A stretch of DNA of 64,000 nt from Polaromonas sp. CG_9.7 (GTDB lineage: Bacteria > Pseudomonadota > Gammaproteobacteria > Burkholderiales > Burkholderiaceae_C), in NCBI RefSeq assembly GCF_015752205.1, contig NZ_JADOVG010000003.1:62001-126000 (forward strand), given 5' to 3'. Both the position numbers and the translations under genes were made by a program. A model generated the notes under the pieces. It was not told the DNA's origin. It worked only from the letters and a program-made list of their open reading frames with translations, and ran no database searches. This document shows, piece after piece, positions 1 through 9,466 of this stretch. The stretch's first letter is position 1, and each line of letters starts with the position of its first letter.

Positions 1-222
1 CGTCCGGTCGGCACCGCGCAAGTGGATGCAGCCGTCGAACAGATCGAGGAAAAGCTGCTGAACCTGGGCCTGCGCGAGGTGGCGTCGGCCCACTTGGGCG
101 AACTGGTGATGCAGCAACTCAAGAAACTCGACAAGATTGCCTATATCCGCTTTGCCAGCGTGTACCGGAGTTTTGAGGATATTGACGAGTTCAAAGCGAT
201 GGTGGATGAGGTAGGGCGGTAA
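1..222 (+). CDS. nrdR: Transcriptional repressor NrdR, C-terminal part
   Basis: This is the last 73 residues of NrdR, the zinc-ribbon and ATP-cone repressor of ribonucleotide reductase genes. The window edge removes the N-terminal zinc ribbon and most of the ATP cone. The visible end of the ATP cone carries the family signature around [16 protein letters not shown] and the acidic tail that follows. Reading begins in frame at base 1 and ends at TAA 220-222. The identification rests on the conserved C-terminus only, but this motif is very specific to NrdR. Confidence 0.9.
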   Translation, partial: RPVGTAQVDAAVEQIEEKLLNLGLREVASAHLGELVMQQLKKLDKIAYIRFASVYRSFEDIDEFKAMVDEVGR

Positions 223-239
223 CCCTTTCCCGTTACCGC
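216..239. terminator. Hairpin over the nrdR stop codon
   Basis: A perfect 8-bp inverted repeat, GCGGTAAC and GTTACCGC, with an 8-nt loop spans the nrdR stop codon. No T-run follows, so it may be a transcript-end hairpin rather than a classical intrinsic terminator. Confidence 0.4.
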
Positions 240-309
240 TCAGCTATTGAAAATAACCTTTCAGCGGTATGCCGACAGTGCAATGTAAATTTTGTTTTAT
301 ATTGAAAGA

Positions 310-864
310 ATGAAATGCTGGCCCCTAAATCACCACACTAAATCTGTCCATTCTGGTTTTACCCTGATCGAACTTATGGTGGTGATGACGATGGTGGCAA
401 TCATTGCTGCATTGGCCACACCATCATGGAACGCAATGGTCGTGAGCAACCGAATTCGGGTTTCGGTAAACGATTGGACTCAGTCGTTTTATTTCGCGCG
501 CAACGAGGCCGTTCGGCAAAATCTAGCTATAACTATTTGTGCGAGCAGCGATGGGGCTATTTGCACCGCCTCAGGTTATGAGATGGGCTGGATCGTCGTA
601 ACGGCAGTTGGTGGCAACATATTGCAAGACACGCTGCCTGTGAACCGAGCGACCCTTACCCCAAATATCAACGCAGCCCGCTCCATTACCTTTTTGCCCA
701 ATGGGTTGCCTGTTGGCAACTTTGCAGGAGCTCATTTGATGGTGAGAGACTTTCCAGCTGTCGACAGTTCGCTATCCAAATATATATGCATTGCTAGGAC
801 GGGCCGGCTCAGGGTCTACAACAATGACCAGTTTTTAAATTTAACCACAACCTGTGGCGCATAA
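310..864 (+). CDS. fimT: Type IV minor pilin, FimT/GspH family
   Basis: A 184-residue prepilin-like protein. It has a short leader, then the prepilin peptidase site SGFTLIELMVVM with Gly before Phe and Glu at position +5, and a hydrophobic helix. FimT/GspH proteins prime or cap the type IV pilus and can take part in DNA uptake. The ATG at 310 is preferred over an in-frame TTG at 292, because it gives a normal leader length. It is the first gene of a six-gene pilin operon, 20 bp ahead of pilV. The body after the helix is poorly conserved, so FimT versus GspH naming is a family-level call. Confidence 0.85.
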   Translation: MKCWPLNHHTKSVHSGFTLIELMVVMTMVAIIAALATPSWNAMVVSNRIRVSVNDWTQSFYFARNEAVRQNLAITICASSDGAICTASGYEMGWIVVTAVGGNILQDTLPVNRATLTPNINAARSITFLPNGLPVGNFAGAHLMVRDFPAVDSSLSKYICIARTGRLRVYNNDQFLNLTTTCGA

Positions 865-883
865 GCGGACGACGGTATTCAAA

Positions 884-1474
884 ATGACGCTGAATACATC
901 CATAAAAAACCAGCAAGGGGCCACCCTGATCGAAATTTTGGTGACCATGCTCGTCGTCGCGATAGGCTTGCTTGGTGCGGCTGGTCTTCAATTGGCTGCC
1001 ACCCGCTATCAGCAAACCGCACAGATGCGCAACCAGGCCGTGATGCAGGCTCAATTCATCACCGAAAAAATCAAGGCAAACAGCAATGCGGTCATCGACG
1101 CTACTCCACCCAATCCGACCAGCACCTATCTTGCCCCCCAGGCTTATGCAGCTGCAACACTGGCTGCCTTACCTGCTGACCCTGTCTGCGGTTTGACGAC
1201 AGCTTGCACATCAGCACAGTCAGCCGTCAAGGACATGCGTGACTGGCGCTTGTCACTTCAAGCGTTGCCTGACGGTCGAGGTGCTATTTTCCCACTCACA
1301 GGTGCTGGCGGGGAAACCGATCGAACCGCGCGGCAGGTGATCGTCATGTGGCAGGAAAAGCAGCAGAACGAAGTCGGCACGGCGGCCAATCCCGATCCAG
1401 TACCGGTCGATCAAGGCTGCCCTGCACCTCGGGTAGGAGGTGTTCGATGCCTTACCGTGCTGGTAACTCCATGA
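884..1474 (+). CDS. pilV: Type IV pilus modification protein PilV
   Basis: A 196-residue minor pilin with the cleavage motif QQGATLIEILVTMLV, followed by the PilV-typical stretch VAIGLLGAAGLQLAATRYQQ. It is thought to help prime pilus assembly at the inner membrane with PilW, PilX and PilY1. The start at ATG 884 gives a normal 12-residue leader; upstream in-frame GTG 854 would overlap fimT. The stop overlaps the start region of pilW, which indicates translational coupling. Confidence 0.87.
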   Translation: MTLNTSIKNQQGATLIEILVTMLVVAIGLLGAAGLQLAATRYQQTAQMRNQAVMQAQFITEKIKANSNAVIDATPPNPTSTYLAPQAYAAATLAALPADPVCGLTTACTSAQSAVKDMRDWRLSLQALPDGRGAIFPLTGAGGETDRTARQVIVMWQEKQQNEVGTAANPDPVPVDQGCPAPRVGGVRCLTVLVTP

Positions 1475-2547
1475 CAAACGAAAAAACCCGCAAGCTTGAT
1501 CAACGCCAAAACGGGATGACGCTAATCGAGGTACTGGTTGCACTCACGATAGCACTGGTCATTCTGATTGCTATCGGCACAGCCTATCTCAACAGTACCA
1601 ATCTTGCGAGGCAACGGGAAAATCAGTCAGAACTCAATGAACCTGCTTCTATCGTCCAGCGGCTGCTGCAGCATGACCTTTCCTTGGCAGGCTATGTCGA
1701 CATTTTCGACTTCGATATTTCCGGTCAACCCCAGGCTGCGTCCCTGTTCAATCCAGGGAATGCCAAGTTGTCGAACCTTTACCAGCGCGTACCAGAAGCC
1801 GCAGCCCTCGAAGCGCCGCTGACACAGTTTTTCCCAGGCCTGTTGCCGGTCTTTGGCTGCGATGGCGCAATGACCGGCACACCCAATGCCATCATGATTG
1901 CAGGAACAGCAGCGCCGGCATGCGGCGCCGCCAATGCCACACAGCAATCCCTGCAGATAGCATTTCAGGCGGCTCCCAGTGCAACCGCTAATCCCATCAA
2001 AAGCCTGCTGTCACCTAATGCTGCCACAGGTGAAGGACGCGACTGCAACCAACAGGGCATCGCGCCTGCAGGTGCAAAAATCATCATCAACAGGTACTTT
2101 GTACAGACCAGTACCGACACTATCAACGAGTTGTACTGCGCGGGCTCCGGGAACAACATTCCGCAACCCTTGGCGCGAGGTGTTGAGGAATTTGTACTGC
2201 GCTATCAAACAGCCCAGCCAGGGGTTGCAGCGGCTCTAGGCAATACAGTGCCAGCGGCCGGGGGAGCCCAGTCGCAGTATGTCAACGCAGCCACGGTAGC
2301 AGCCTCCGCGCTGGGTTGGGCCAATGTCTCGGCGGTGGAGGTTTGCATGGTGTCCGCTACAGCGACAACCAGCGGTTCGGCGGCTTCAGGTACTGCAGCG
2401 CTACAGCCCTTCCGGCCAACCTGCCGACGCGACAACAACGGCAATTTTCTTGCGGACGTGGCCAGAAATGCGGGAGACAACCGGCTTTGGAAACGATTCA
2501 CCTCAGTAACCACGCTCAGAAATGCCATTTACTCCTCGCCCAACTGA
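1447..2547 (+). CDS. pilW: Type IV pilus assembly protein PilW
   Basis: A large minor pilin of 366 residues. The prepilin motif NGMTLIEVLVALTIALVILI lies near residue 23. Start choice: ATG 1447 follows a strong AGGAGG at 1435-1440 with 6 nt spacing. ATG 1471 forms an ATGA overlap with the pilV stop but has no clear ribosome site. Both keep the prepilin peptidase site. PilW joins the priming complex with PilV, PilX, PilE and PilY1. The C-terminal half holds several cysteines, as in family members. Confidence 0.87.
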   Translation: MPYRAGNSMTNEKTRKLDQRQNGMTLIEVLVALTIALVILIAIGTAYLNSTNLARQRENQSELNEPASIVQRLLQHDLSLAGYVDIFDFDISGQPQAASLFNPGNAKLSNLYQRVPEAAALEAPLTQFFPGLLPVFGCDGAMTGTPNAIMIAGTAAPACGAANATQQSLQIAFQAAPSATANPIKSLLSPNAATGEGRDCNQQGIAPAGAKIIINRYFVQTSTDTINELYCAGSGNNIPQPLARGVEEFVLRYQTAQPGVAAALGNTVPAAGGAQSQYVNAATVAASALGWANVSAVEVCMVSATATTSGSAASGTAALQPFRPTCRRDNNGNFLADVARNAGDNRLWKRFTSVTTLRNAIYSSPN

Positions 2548-3298
2548 TTGTTTCACCCGCATCCCTGTGCAGCAGCAAGGATTTGTGTTGGTGACGGCCG
2601 TCATTTTTCTGATGGTGCTGTCACTGTTAGGCGTCATGGCCGTTCGCGGATCACTTTTTGAAGAGCGATCTGCAGCGAATAATCGCGACCTTTCGCTCGC
2701 CCGGGAAAACGCAGAGCTTGCCTTGCGCGATGCAGAGCGCGACATACTGGGCGTGCGCTTTGATGGACAGTACTGCGCACCCGGCCTGTGCACATTGTTG
2801 CGGCCGGCCGGCTCCCGTCCATTGAATGCGACAGAAGCAGCCACCTTCTGGTCCGCACGAAACGAGGCTCTCACGGACCCTGTCACCCCCATAGCGCTTC
2901 GGGACGGAGGCTTGAGCCTTACCCCCGAAAACCGGGGCGTCTATGCCGTAGACGTAACCGGCAGTACCTGTGGCTTAGTCAGGCCGCTCTGGAGTGGCGC
3001 AGACTGGGGTCCCAATACAGCGTCTTATCCTTGCAGTGGAACCCTCACGCAAGCGGTACCCACCATCGAGTACGGCACATTTACCAATGCGCCGCTGACG
3101 TCATTTGCGCCCGCCAACACGCAAGGATCGCGGCCCCCGCGCTACATAATTGAAGTGTTCACCCCCGTCGATCTGAATATCAGAAACACGTCCGCCAAAA
3201 TATTCTTCAGGATAACGGCAGTGGGATTCGGTCGAATTTTGGGAAGCGGCAGTGTCATTACATCCGTCACGCTTCAATCGGTTTTTTCTCCTCTTTAG
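2522..3298 (+). CDS. pilX: Type IV pilus assembly protein PilX
   Basis: A 258-residue PilX-type minor pilin. The hydrophobic segment QQGFVLVTAVIFLMVLSLLG is followed by the family motif around RGSLFEERSAANNRD. The usual Glu at +5 of the cleavage motif is absent, as is common for PilX. The ATG at 2522 lies 26 bp inside the end of pilW, so translation is probably coupled. It acts with PilY1, encoded 21 bp downstream. Confidence 0.85.
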   Translation: MPFTPRPTDCFTRIPVQQQGFVLVTAVIFLMVLSLLGVMAVRGSLFEERSAANNRDLSLARENAELALRDAERDILGVRFDGQYCAPGLCTLLRPAGSRPLNATEAATFWSARNEALTDPVTPIALRDGGLSLTPENRGVYAVDVTGSTCGLVRPLWSGADWGPNTASYPCSGTLTQAVPTIEYGTFTNAPLTSFAPANTQGSRPPRYIIEVFTPVDLNIRNTSAKIFFRITAVGFGRILGSGSVITSVTLQSVFSPL

Positions 3299-3319
3299 TC
3301 CTCGGGCAAGGAAACCACA

Positions 3320-6300
3320 ATGAATTCGGTTATTCAAAAAAAATATAGTTTCAGAACTGCTTTGCTGATGGCCGCTCTGGCATTTTCTTCCCTGACATCT
3401 GCTTTTACGCCAAGCCAGAGGCCGCCAGAAGGCATCTCCATTCCTGGCAATGTGGTGCTGGCCTTGTCGGTGGAATTTCCAACAGGTAACCAGGTTTCAT
3501 ATACCTCCACCGGATATACATTCGCCACACGCTACTACGGCTATTTCGACAACCGCAAATGCTATGTTTACGACACGGTCAACGAAGTCTTCAAACCTGT
3601 CAGTAAGCAAATCATCAACACCGGCGCATGCCCAAGCTCCAGCGAGTGGAGTGGCAACCTGCTGAACTGGCTCACCATGACCAATCTGGATCAGTTCAGG
3701 TCTGTCATGACGGGAGGCACCCGTGACAATTTTTCCACAATGGCCAAACGCAGTCCCAACCCGGACAACGGAGATACGACAGGCCGCACGGTACTGATCC
3801 GGTCATTCGGCAGCCAGCAGGGCGGCCTCAACAACAACCCATTGAAAAATTTGATTGTTACCACTCAGGGAATGCCCCTGACAGGCGTAAATAAAATTGT
3901 TCGTTCTTTTGGCTACGGTTCAAAATTTGTAGTGTCGGACAGCAACAATTTCATCAACTTATCAGCGGCAAATCAGCAGGCAAGCTGTGCAGTGGCTACG
4001 CCATCACTGCCAGCCACAAGCACCTGCTTCAACATACGAGTCGAAGCTTGCGTAGCAGTTCCGGTTGGGGCAACCATCCCGGATGTGAGTAAAGAAGCAA
4101 ACTGTAAAAGCCAGTATTCTGGAGTGGCCAAGCCAGAAGGATTGATTCAGGAGTACAGCAGAAATATGCGATTTGCTGCGCTGGGGTATCTCAATGTGAA
4201 TGATTACCGTGATGGTGCTGTGTTGCGCTCTGCGATGAAAAGCGTCGGTCCCAACGCCGCCATAGCTGGCGGTGGCATAGCAGCAAATCCGGTTCCTGAA
4301 TGGGATTCGACTTCCGGCATCATTTATGAAAACCCGGATGCAGCAGACGCCTCAACTACGGATGCGTTGATTGGCAAAACCGACACAAAATCCGGCTTGA
4401 TCAACTACCTGAACAAATTTGGATACTCCGGCAGTTATGAAACTTATGACAACGTGAGCGAGCTTTTCTACGCGGCTCAGCTTTATCTTCGTGGCAGGGC
4501 ACCTCCTCCTTCTTATTCAAGTCCCCTGACCGCAGCCATAACCGATAATTTCCCCGTGATTACCGGCAGTAACCTTTTACGAGGGGGGACGCGTGATCCC
4601 ATCATCAATTCATGCCAGAAGAATTTCATTCTCGGCATTGGTGACATCAATACCCATTGTGACGGCAATCTCCCTGGCTCGACCAATACACGATGCAGTG
4701 CAGACATGCCCACTGATCCGGACAACCTGAATGTCCAAAGCCTTTGGGATATCACACGCAATCTGGAGGGCATGGCGGACAATGGGGCTTTTGGCGTCGG
4801 CTCTGGAAGCGGTGTAAGCGGCGGCAACACGCCGTATATAGCAGGACTGGCGCACTGGGCCAATACCAATGATATTCGGTCTGATTTGGTTGGAAAACAA
4901 ACCATCAGCACTTACTGGGTTGATGTTCTCGAGTCACCTTCTGCACCAGGAAAAAAAAGTCAGTACTGGCTTGCCACCAAATATGGTGGATTCAGAACTG
5001 ATGCAGTGACCGGAAATAATCCGAACACCAATCCTGATTCATGGAATGCCTTAAAAAATGGCGTAAGGGACGGCATACCTGACACTTGGTTTGCTGGAAA
5101 TGATCCTATTACAATGCGTGCAGGACTCAGTGGTGCGTTCGCTGACATTGCCAGCCGTTCTGGAGCCAATTCTGCTTCCAGCGCGGCAGTCAATTCCACT
5201 CGCCAGACCCTTGGAAGCCAAAGCCTGTACGCCAGTTATAACCCAAAAGGATGGACTGGTTCCGTTATGTCCTGTTCTCCATCACAAAGTGCAAGCCAGT
5301 GTGCCAGCACGCCAATTTGGGAAGCCTCCAACTGGTTTAAAACCACAGGGCCATTTCCTGCCTATGTGACAACGCCTTTGCTGCCTTCAACCAGAAAAAT
5401 ATTTACTTCATCACGCACTGCATCATTTACTTCGATGCCACTACAGTGGACCAGCCTAAACAATGCTCAGCAAAGTATTCTGGCTGCATCCGATAGTCAG
5501 GGCCAAGCCCGTCTGGATTATTTACGTGGAGACCGGACCAGTGAAAACAATGGTCTTTTCCGTAAAAGGGAAAATACCCTGCTTGGTGACATTGTCAACT
5601 CCGGCATCACTTCCCTGTCGGGCGCGGGCAGCGCCTATTCAGGACCGAATTTTTTGGGCCATACCGCCTATCGCGTCATCAACAAGACGCGCCCTCCCGT
5701 GATTTACGTAGGCGCAAATGACGGTATGCTTCATGCATTTTCAGGAATTGATGGTAAGGAATTGTTTGGGTATGTCCCCGGCTCTGTCTTTGCCAATCTT
5801 CCCGCACTGACCGCCTTGAATTTCGAGCACAGGTTTTTCGTGGACAGCACTCCGATGGTGGCAGATATTCAAAAAAGCACAGGTGCCTGGAGTACTGTTT
5901 TAGTAGGCGGTCTGGGTGCGGGCGGCAAAGGTTATTACGCGCTCGACATCACAACCCAGAGCAGTTTTTTCAGTTCAACCGAATTAACACTAAGCGCCAC
6001 TTTGCCTTTGTGGGAATTCACTTCTGCGCAAGACGGCGACTTGGGATATACGTTCAACGAATCAGCAATAGATCCGATCAACAACGCCAGTACGCAAATT
6101 GCCAAGGTGGCTGATGCGACAACATCTACAGGCGTATGGCGCGTCATTGTTGGCAACGGTTATGGCTCCACGGCAGGAAGGGCAGCGCTGTTTTTACTGG
6201 ATGCCAACACGGGCAGTAGCGTGTCTAAACTGGTAGCTGACAACACTGGTCCCGACAATGGCCTTTCAACCCCCAGGCCGGTCGATACTGACAACGATGG

Positions 6301-7102
6301 ATTGATAGACACAGTTTATGCCGGTGATTTACTTGGAAACATGCACAAGTTCCAGTTTTCCAAACTGAATTCAACTGGTACAGACTATGTTGTTGCAAAA
6401 TCAGGCCCGGCAGGTGGCGGTGTATGGCGCTACCTCGGAAAGGTCTATGCATCCGGAGAGCCCATTACCACTGCACCATCTGTTATTCCGGCTTGTGACG
6501 GCATTGGCTGGAATGTATTTTTTGGCACGGGAAAACTTAATGAAGATACGGACTATTCGGACTCAGCGACCAGAAGCCTTTATGCCGTTATCGACAAGGG
6601 CCCTTCTTCTGCGTTGACGGTTGCTGCTGCCGATATTGTGAATATTCCCTATACATCGTCAACCGTTTCCACAACCGCAGTGAGAAATTGGACAACGCCC
6701 AACCTGATCAACAAGCGAGGATGGAAAATGCTTTTCGCAGGAGGTGAACGCATACTGTCCAACTCCACCCTGCCGCCTGACACCGGCAAGGTGCTTTTCG
6801 CCTCCACCCGGCCCACAGGAGATGTGTGCACGCCGGGTAACACTGGATTTTTGATGGCTGTTGATATTTGCAAAGGCAAGATTGGTGAGATGGTCGTTGA
6901 TGGAAGCATGCTGGTTGGAGGCGTAGGCCTTAGTTCCACCGGAGTGATCAAGGTCAGCAGTACTTATTCCAACGACAAAGGAGAAAAAATACTGTGCAAT
7001 CAGGACGATTGCAAAGGCCAGAACAGCCCGTTCCTTGTCCGAGGCGTGGCGCCCAAGGGACGTTATTCGTGGCGTGAAATCTTGACGCGGAGCTTGCCAT
7101 GA
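3320..7102 (+). CDS. pilY1: Type IV pilus adhesin and tip protein PilY1
   Basis: A 1260-residue exported protein with an N-terminal signal sequence ending near residue 29. The C-terminal half (from about residue 750) is the PilC/PilY1 beta-propeller. It contains a canonical calcium site, Asp989-Thr-Asp991-Asn-Asp993-Gly-Leu-Ile-Asp997, matching the DxDxDxxxD loop that tunes pilus retraction in PilY1. The N-terminal half begins with GNVVLALSVEFPTG and shows no DxSxS metal-site motif, so a working von Willebrand A fold is not evident. The ribosome site AAGGAAA precedes ATG 3320. The stop overlaps pilE as ATGA. Confidence 0.92.
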   Translation: MNSVIQKKYSFRTALLMAALAFSSLTSAFTPSQRPPEGISIPGNVVLALSVEFPTGNQVSYTSTGYTFATRYYGYFDNRKCYVYDTVNEVFKPVSKQIINTGACPSSSEWSGNLLNWLTMTNLDQFRSVMTGGTRDNFSTMAKRSPNPDNGDTTGRTVLIRSFGSQQGGLNNNPLKNLIVTTQGMPLTGVNKIVRSFGYGSKFVVSDSNNFINLSAANQQASCAVATPSLPATSTCFNIRVEACVAVPVGATIPDVSKEANCKSQYSGVAKPEGLIQEYSRNMRFAALGYLNVNDYRDGAVLRSAMKSVGPNAAIAGGGIAANPVPEWDSTSGIIYENPDAADASTTDALIGKTDTKSGLINYLNKFGYSGSYETYDNVSELFYAAQLYLRGRAPPPSYSSPLTAAITDNFPVITGSNLLRGGTRDPIINSCQKNFILGIGDINTHCDGNLPGSTNTRCSADMPTDPDNLNVQSLWDITRNLEGMADNGAFGVGSGSGVSGGNTPYIAGLAHWANTNDIRSDLVGKQTISTYWVDVLESPSAPGKKSQYWLATKYGGFRTDAVTGNNPNTNPDSWNALKNGVRDGIPDTWFAGNDPITMRAGLSGAFADIASRSGANSASSAAVNSTRQTLGSQSLYASYNPKGWTGSVMSCSPSQSASQCASTPIWEASNWFKTTGPFPAYVTTPLLPSTRKIFTSSRTASFTSMPLQWTSLNNAQQSILAASDSQGQARLDYLRGDRTSENNGLFRKRENTLLGDIVNSGITSLSGAGSAYSGPNFLGHTAYRVINKTRPPVIYVGANDGMLHAFSGIDGKELFGYVPGSVFANLPALTALNFEHRFFVDSTPMVADIQKSTGAWSTVLVGGLGAGGKGYYALDITTQSSFFSSTELTLSATLPLWEFTSAQDGDLGYTFNESAIDPINNASTQIAKVADATTSTGVWRVIVGNGYGSTAGRAALFLLDANTGSSVSKLVADNTGPDNGLSTPRPVDTDNDGLIDTVYAGDLLGNMHKFQFSKLNSTGTDYVVAKSGPAGGGVWRYLGKVYASGEPITTAPSVIPACDGIGWNVFFGTGKLNEDTDYSDSATRSLYAVIDKGPSSALTVAAADIVNIPYTSSTVSTTAVRNWTTPNLINKRGWKMLFAGGERILSNSTLPPDTGKVLFASTRPTGDVCTPGNTGFLMAVDICKGKIGEMVVDGSMLVGGVGLSSTGVIKVSSTYSNDKGEKILCNQDDCKGQNSPFLVRGVAPKGRYSWREILTRSLP

Positions 7103-7578
7103 GCCCTTTGACAATGAAGAGATATTGCGGTTTCACGTTGATCGAATTGATGATCACGGTGGCCGTCGTCGCGATCCTGTCTGCCATAGCGCTTCCTAGC
7201 TACAACGGTTACGTGCTAAGAAGCCATCGGGCAGAAGCCAAAAACACGCTACTGGCTGTGGCACAGCGGCTTGAACAAATCTATACCTTGGAGTCAAGCT
7301 ATGCGATCACCAAAGACGCTGCAGGAAATGCCGCTGTCGTCAATGATGCCCTGATTGCGTCCTGGGGTCTGAATCAGACACCCTTGAGCGGAACTGCACG
7401 CTACAACATCACCTTTTCGGCCAATCCGACTACAACAGCTTTTACCCTGCTTGCCACGCCGGCAAATGCCCAGGCCAATGACACCTGTGGTGTGATGTTG
7501 CTTGATAACCGCAACCTGAAAGGTGCGGCAGGTCAAGGCAACCGCGGTGCAATCACCCGCGAATGCTGGGATCGCTGA
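7099..7578 (+). CDS. pilE: Type IV minor pilin PilE
   Basis: A 159-residue pilin with the leader MSPLTMKRYCG and mature start FTLIELMITVAVVAIL, with Glu at +5. The sequence PSYNGYVLRSHRAEAKNTLL after the helix is typical of PilE-type minor pilins that follow pilY1. The C-terminal part has two cysteines (DTCGVMLL and TRECWDR) that could form the usual disulfide loop. ATG 7099 overlaps the pilY1 stop. It is the last gene of the pilin operon. Confidence 0.87.
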   Translation: MSPLTMKRYCGFTLIELMITVAVVAILSAIALPSYNGYVLRSHRAEAKNTLLAVAQRLEQIYTLESSYAITKDAAGNAAVVNDALIASWGLNQTPLSGTARYNITFSANPTTTAFTLLATPANAQANDTCGVMLLDNRNLKGAAGQGNRGAITRECWDR

Positions 7579-7582
7579 ACTT

Positions 7583-8707
7583 GTGAACCCGCAATCCATT
7601 TCAGCGACAAGTGATGCGTTTGCAGCGAAGGCACTGGCCACGGCTCAATCAGCCATCACCCTAAGCCAGCCAAACCCAAGGGTCGGCTGCATTCTGGTTT
7701 CTGCTCAGGGCATCGTATTTGGCCAAGGCCACACCCAAGCCGCAGGCGGCCCGCATGCCGAAATCATGGCCCTGTGCGACGCAGCCACCCAAGGCCATTC
7801 AGTTGAAGGCGCAACCGCCTACGTCACCCTTGAACCCTGCTCCCACCACGGTCGAACTGGCCCATGCTGCGATGCACTGATTGCCGCAGGTATTAAAAAA
7901 GTCGTAGCCTCCATTGCCGATCCCAATCCTCTCGTATCAGACCAAGGATTCGCTCGACTCAGAGCTGCCGGCATTGAAGTTGAAGTCGGCCCCGGCGCTG
8001 CAGAATCTCGCGAACTCAACATCGGTTTCTTTAGCCGCATGATCCGCAAGACGCCGTGGGTACGAATGAAGATGGCGGCCTCGCTGGACGGCACGACGGC
8101 GCTATCCAACGGGCAAAGCCAGTGGATCACCGCGTCCGAAGCGCGGGCAGACGGCCACGCCTGGCGCGCGCGCGCTTGCGCTGTCATGACGGGTATTGGC
8201 ACTGTGCTGCAAGACAACCCGCGCCTCGATGTGCGCGAAGTAGCCACGCCACGCCAGCCGCATATCGTGGTGGTGGACAGCCGGCTGCAAACGCCGCTGG
8301 ATGCTCATCTTTTCATAGCTGATCGCACTTGCATTATTTACGCTGCAGTTCCAAATGATGCGAAAAAGGCAGCGCTTGAAGCACGTGGTGCCACGGTCGT
8401 CATGCTGCCCGACGCCAACGGGAAAGTCGATCTGGCGGCCATGATGAAAGACTTGGGAACCCGCGAAATCAACGAGTTGCATGTCGAGGCCGGCAGCAAG
8501 CTCAATGGCTCACTGATTCGTGCCGGACTGGTCGATGAATTCTTGCTTTACCTGGCGCCCAAACTGCTTGGGCCAGGCCAGGGCATGGCAGCATTCGGTC
8601 CTTTACACGCCTTGGCTGACGCAGTTGAGCTGCAGTTTCACTCCACCGAACAAATAGGCGCTGACTTGCGCATCGTGGCGCGCGTTACCGGGCGCGACCA
8701 GTTTTAA
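7583..8707 (+). CDS. ribD: Bifunctional pyrimidine deaminase/reductase RibD
   Basis: Catalyses two successive riboflavin steps: deamination of the pyrimidine and NADPH reduction of the ribosyl side chain. From GTG 7583 the protein has 374 residues, close to the usual 367. The N-terminal deaminase domain has zinc ligands in PHAEIMAL (His58, Glu60) and PCSHHGRTGPC (Cys86, Cys95). The reductase domain starts near residue 155 with WVRMKMAASLDGTTA. An upstream in-frame GTG at 7523 would overlap pilE. The ribosome site is weak, so the start is uncertain. It leads the rib cluster. Confidence 0.9.
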   Translation: MNPQSISATSDAFAAKALATAQSAITLSQPNPRVGCILVSAQGIVFGQGHTQAAGGPHAEIMALCDAATQGHSVEGATAYVTLEPCSHHGRTGPCCDALIAAGIKKVVASIADPNPLVSDQGFARLRAAGIEVEVGPGAAESRELNIGFFSRMIRKTPWVRMKMAASLDGTTALSNGQSQWITASEARADGHAWRARACAVMTGIGTVLQDNPRLDVREVATPRQPHIVVVDSRLQTPLDAHLFIADRTCIIYAAVPNDAKKAALEARGATVVMLPDANGKVDLAAMMKDLGTREINELHVEAGSKLNGSLIRAGLVDEFLLYLAPKLLGPGQGMAAFGPLHALADAVELQFHSTEQIGADLRIVARVTGRDQF

Positions 8708-8722
8708 GCCTCTTTTGGGCCG

Positions 8723-8760
8723 AGGCGTTCAAAGGGTATGTGCAAGACTTTTCAACGCCT
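8723..8760. other. Inverted repeat between ribD and ribE
   Basis: AGGCGTT (8723-8729) and AACGCCT (8754-8760) form a perfect 7-bp stem with a 24-nt loop in the 102-bp gap before ribE. It could be a weak transcript-end or regulatory hairpin. It lacks the conserved FMN riboswitch segments. Confidence 0.35.
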
Positions 8761-8809
8761 TTAGAGTCGACCCGGGCGTTCCACCTCTTTTCCCTGCGAA
8801 AATAACCTC

Positions 8810-9466
8810 ATGTTTACCGGAATCATCACTGGCATGGGGCGCATCGTCGCCATCCATCGCCTGGGCAGCTCTTCAGACCATGGCTTGCGTCTCACCATCG
8901 AAACACCTCCGGGCTATCTCGATGATGTGGGCTTGGGCGACAGCATTGCGCTCAACGGCGCCTGCATGACGGCCACGACACTGGACCCCACCCACAACCA
9001 GTTCACCATCGACATTTCCGCCGAATCGCTGGACAAGACCTGCGGCTTGACTGAAATCGGCATCATCAACCTCGAAAAAGCACTGCGCGCCCATGACCGG
9101 CTTGGCGGTCATATCGTGTCCGGCCATGTCGATGGCATTGGCCGTGTCACGCACTTTGCCCAGGTGGGCGAAAGCTGGGAGCTTCGCATCCGCGCGCCGC
9201 AGTCGCTTGGCAAGTATCTGGCTTACAAAGGTTCCATCACCGTCAACGGCGTAAGCTTGACGGTGAACCGCGTGCAAGACTTGGCGGGCCAAGTGGACGA
9301 AGCACCGGGCTGCGAGATCAGCATCAACCTGATTCCCCACACCGTCGAAAATACCGCGCTGGGCCAGTTGGCCCAAGGTTCGCCGGTCAACCTTGAAATC
9401 GACCTGATCGCGCGTTATGTCGAGCGCATGCTGCAAGACTCCCTCCTCAAACAAGCAACCCTTTAA
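8810..9466 (+). CDS. ribE: Riboflavin synthase, alpha subunit
   Basis: A 218-residue enzyme that dismutates two molecules of 6,7-dimethyl-8-ribityllumazine into riboflavin. It has the internal duplication of two lumazine-binding barrels, starting with the invariant MFTGII and repeated near residue 98 as [13 protein letters not shown]. The stop is immediately followed by the ribB ATG with no gap, indicating coupled translation with the next pathway gene. Confidence 0.93.
   Translation: MFTGIITGMGRIVAIHRLGSSSDHGLRLTIETPPGYLDDVGLGDSIALNGACMTATTLDPTHNQFTIDISAESLDKTCGLTEIGIINLEKALRAHDRLGGHIVSGHVDGIGRVTHFAQVGESWELRIRAPQSLGKYLAYKGSITVNGVSLTVNRVQDLAGQVDEAPGCEISINLIPHTVENTALGQLAQGSPVNLEIDLIARYVERMLQDSLLKQATL

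Noticed and set aside
8305..8370. Family P repeat copy inside ribD
   Set aside because: The words TCATAGCTGATCGCAC and GATGCGAAAAAGGC look similar, but the order and spacing do not match the family well enough.
8708..8809. FMN riboswitch in the ribD-ribE gap
   Set aside because: The conserved RFN segments are absent. Only a simple 7-bp inverted repeat is present.
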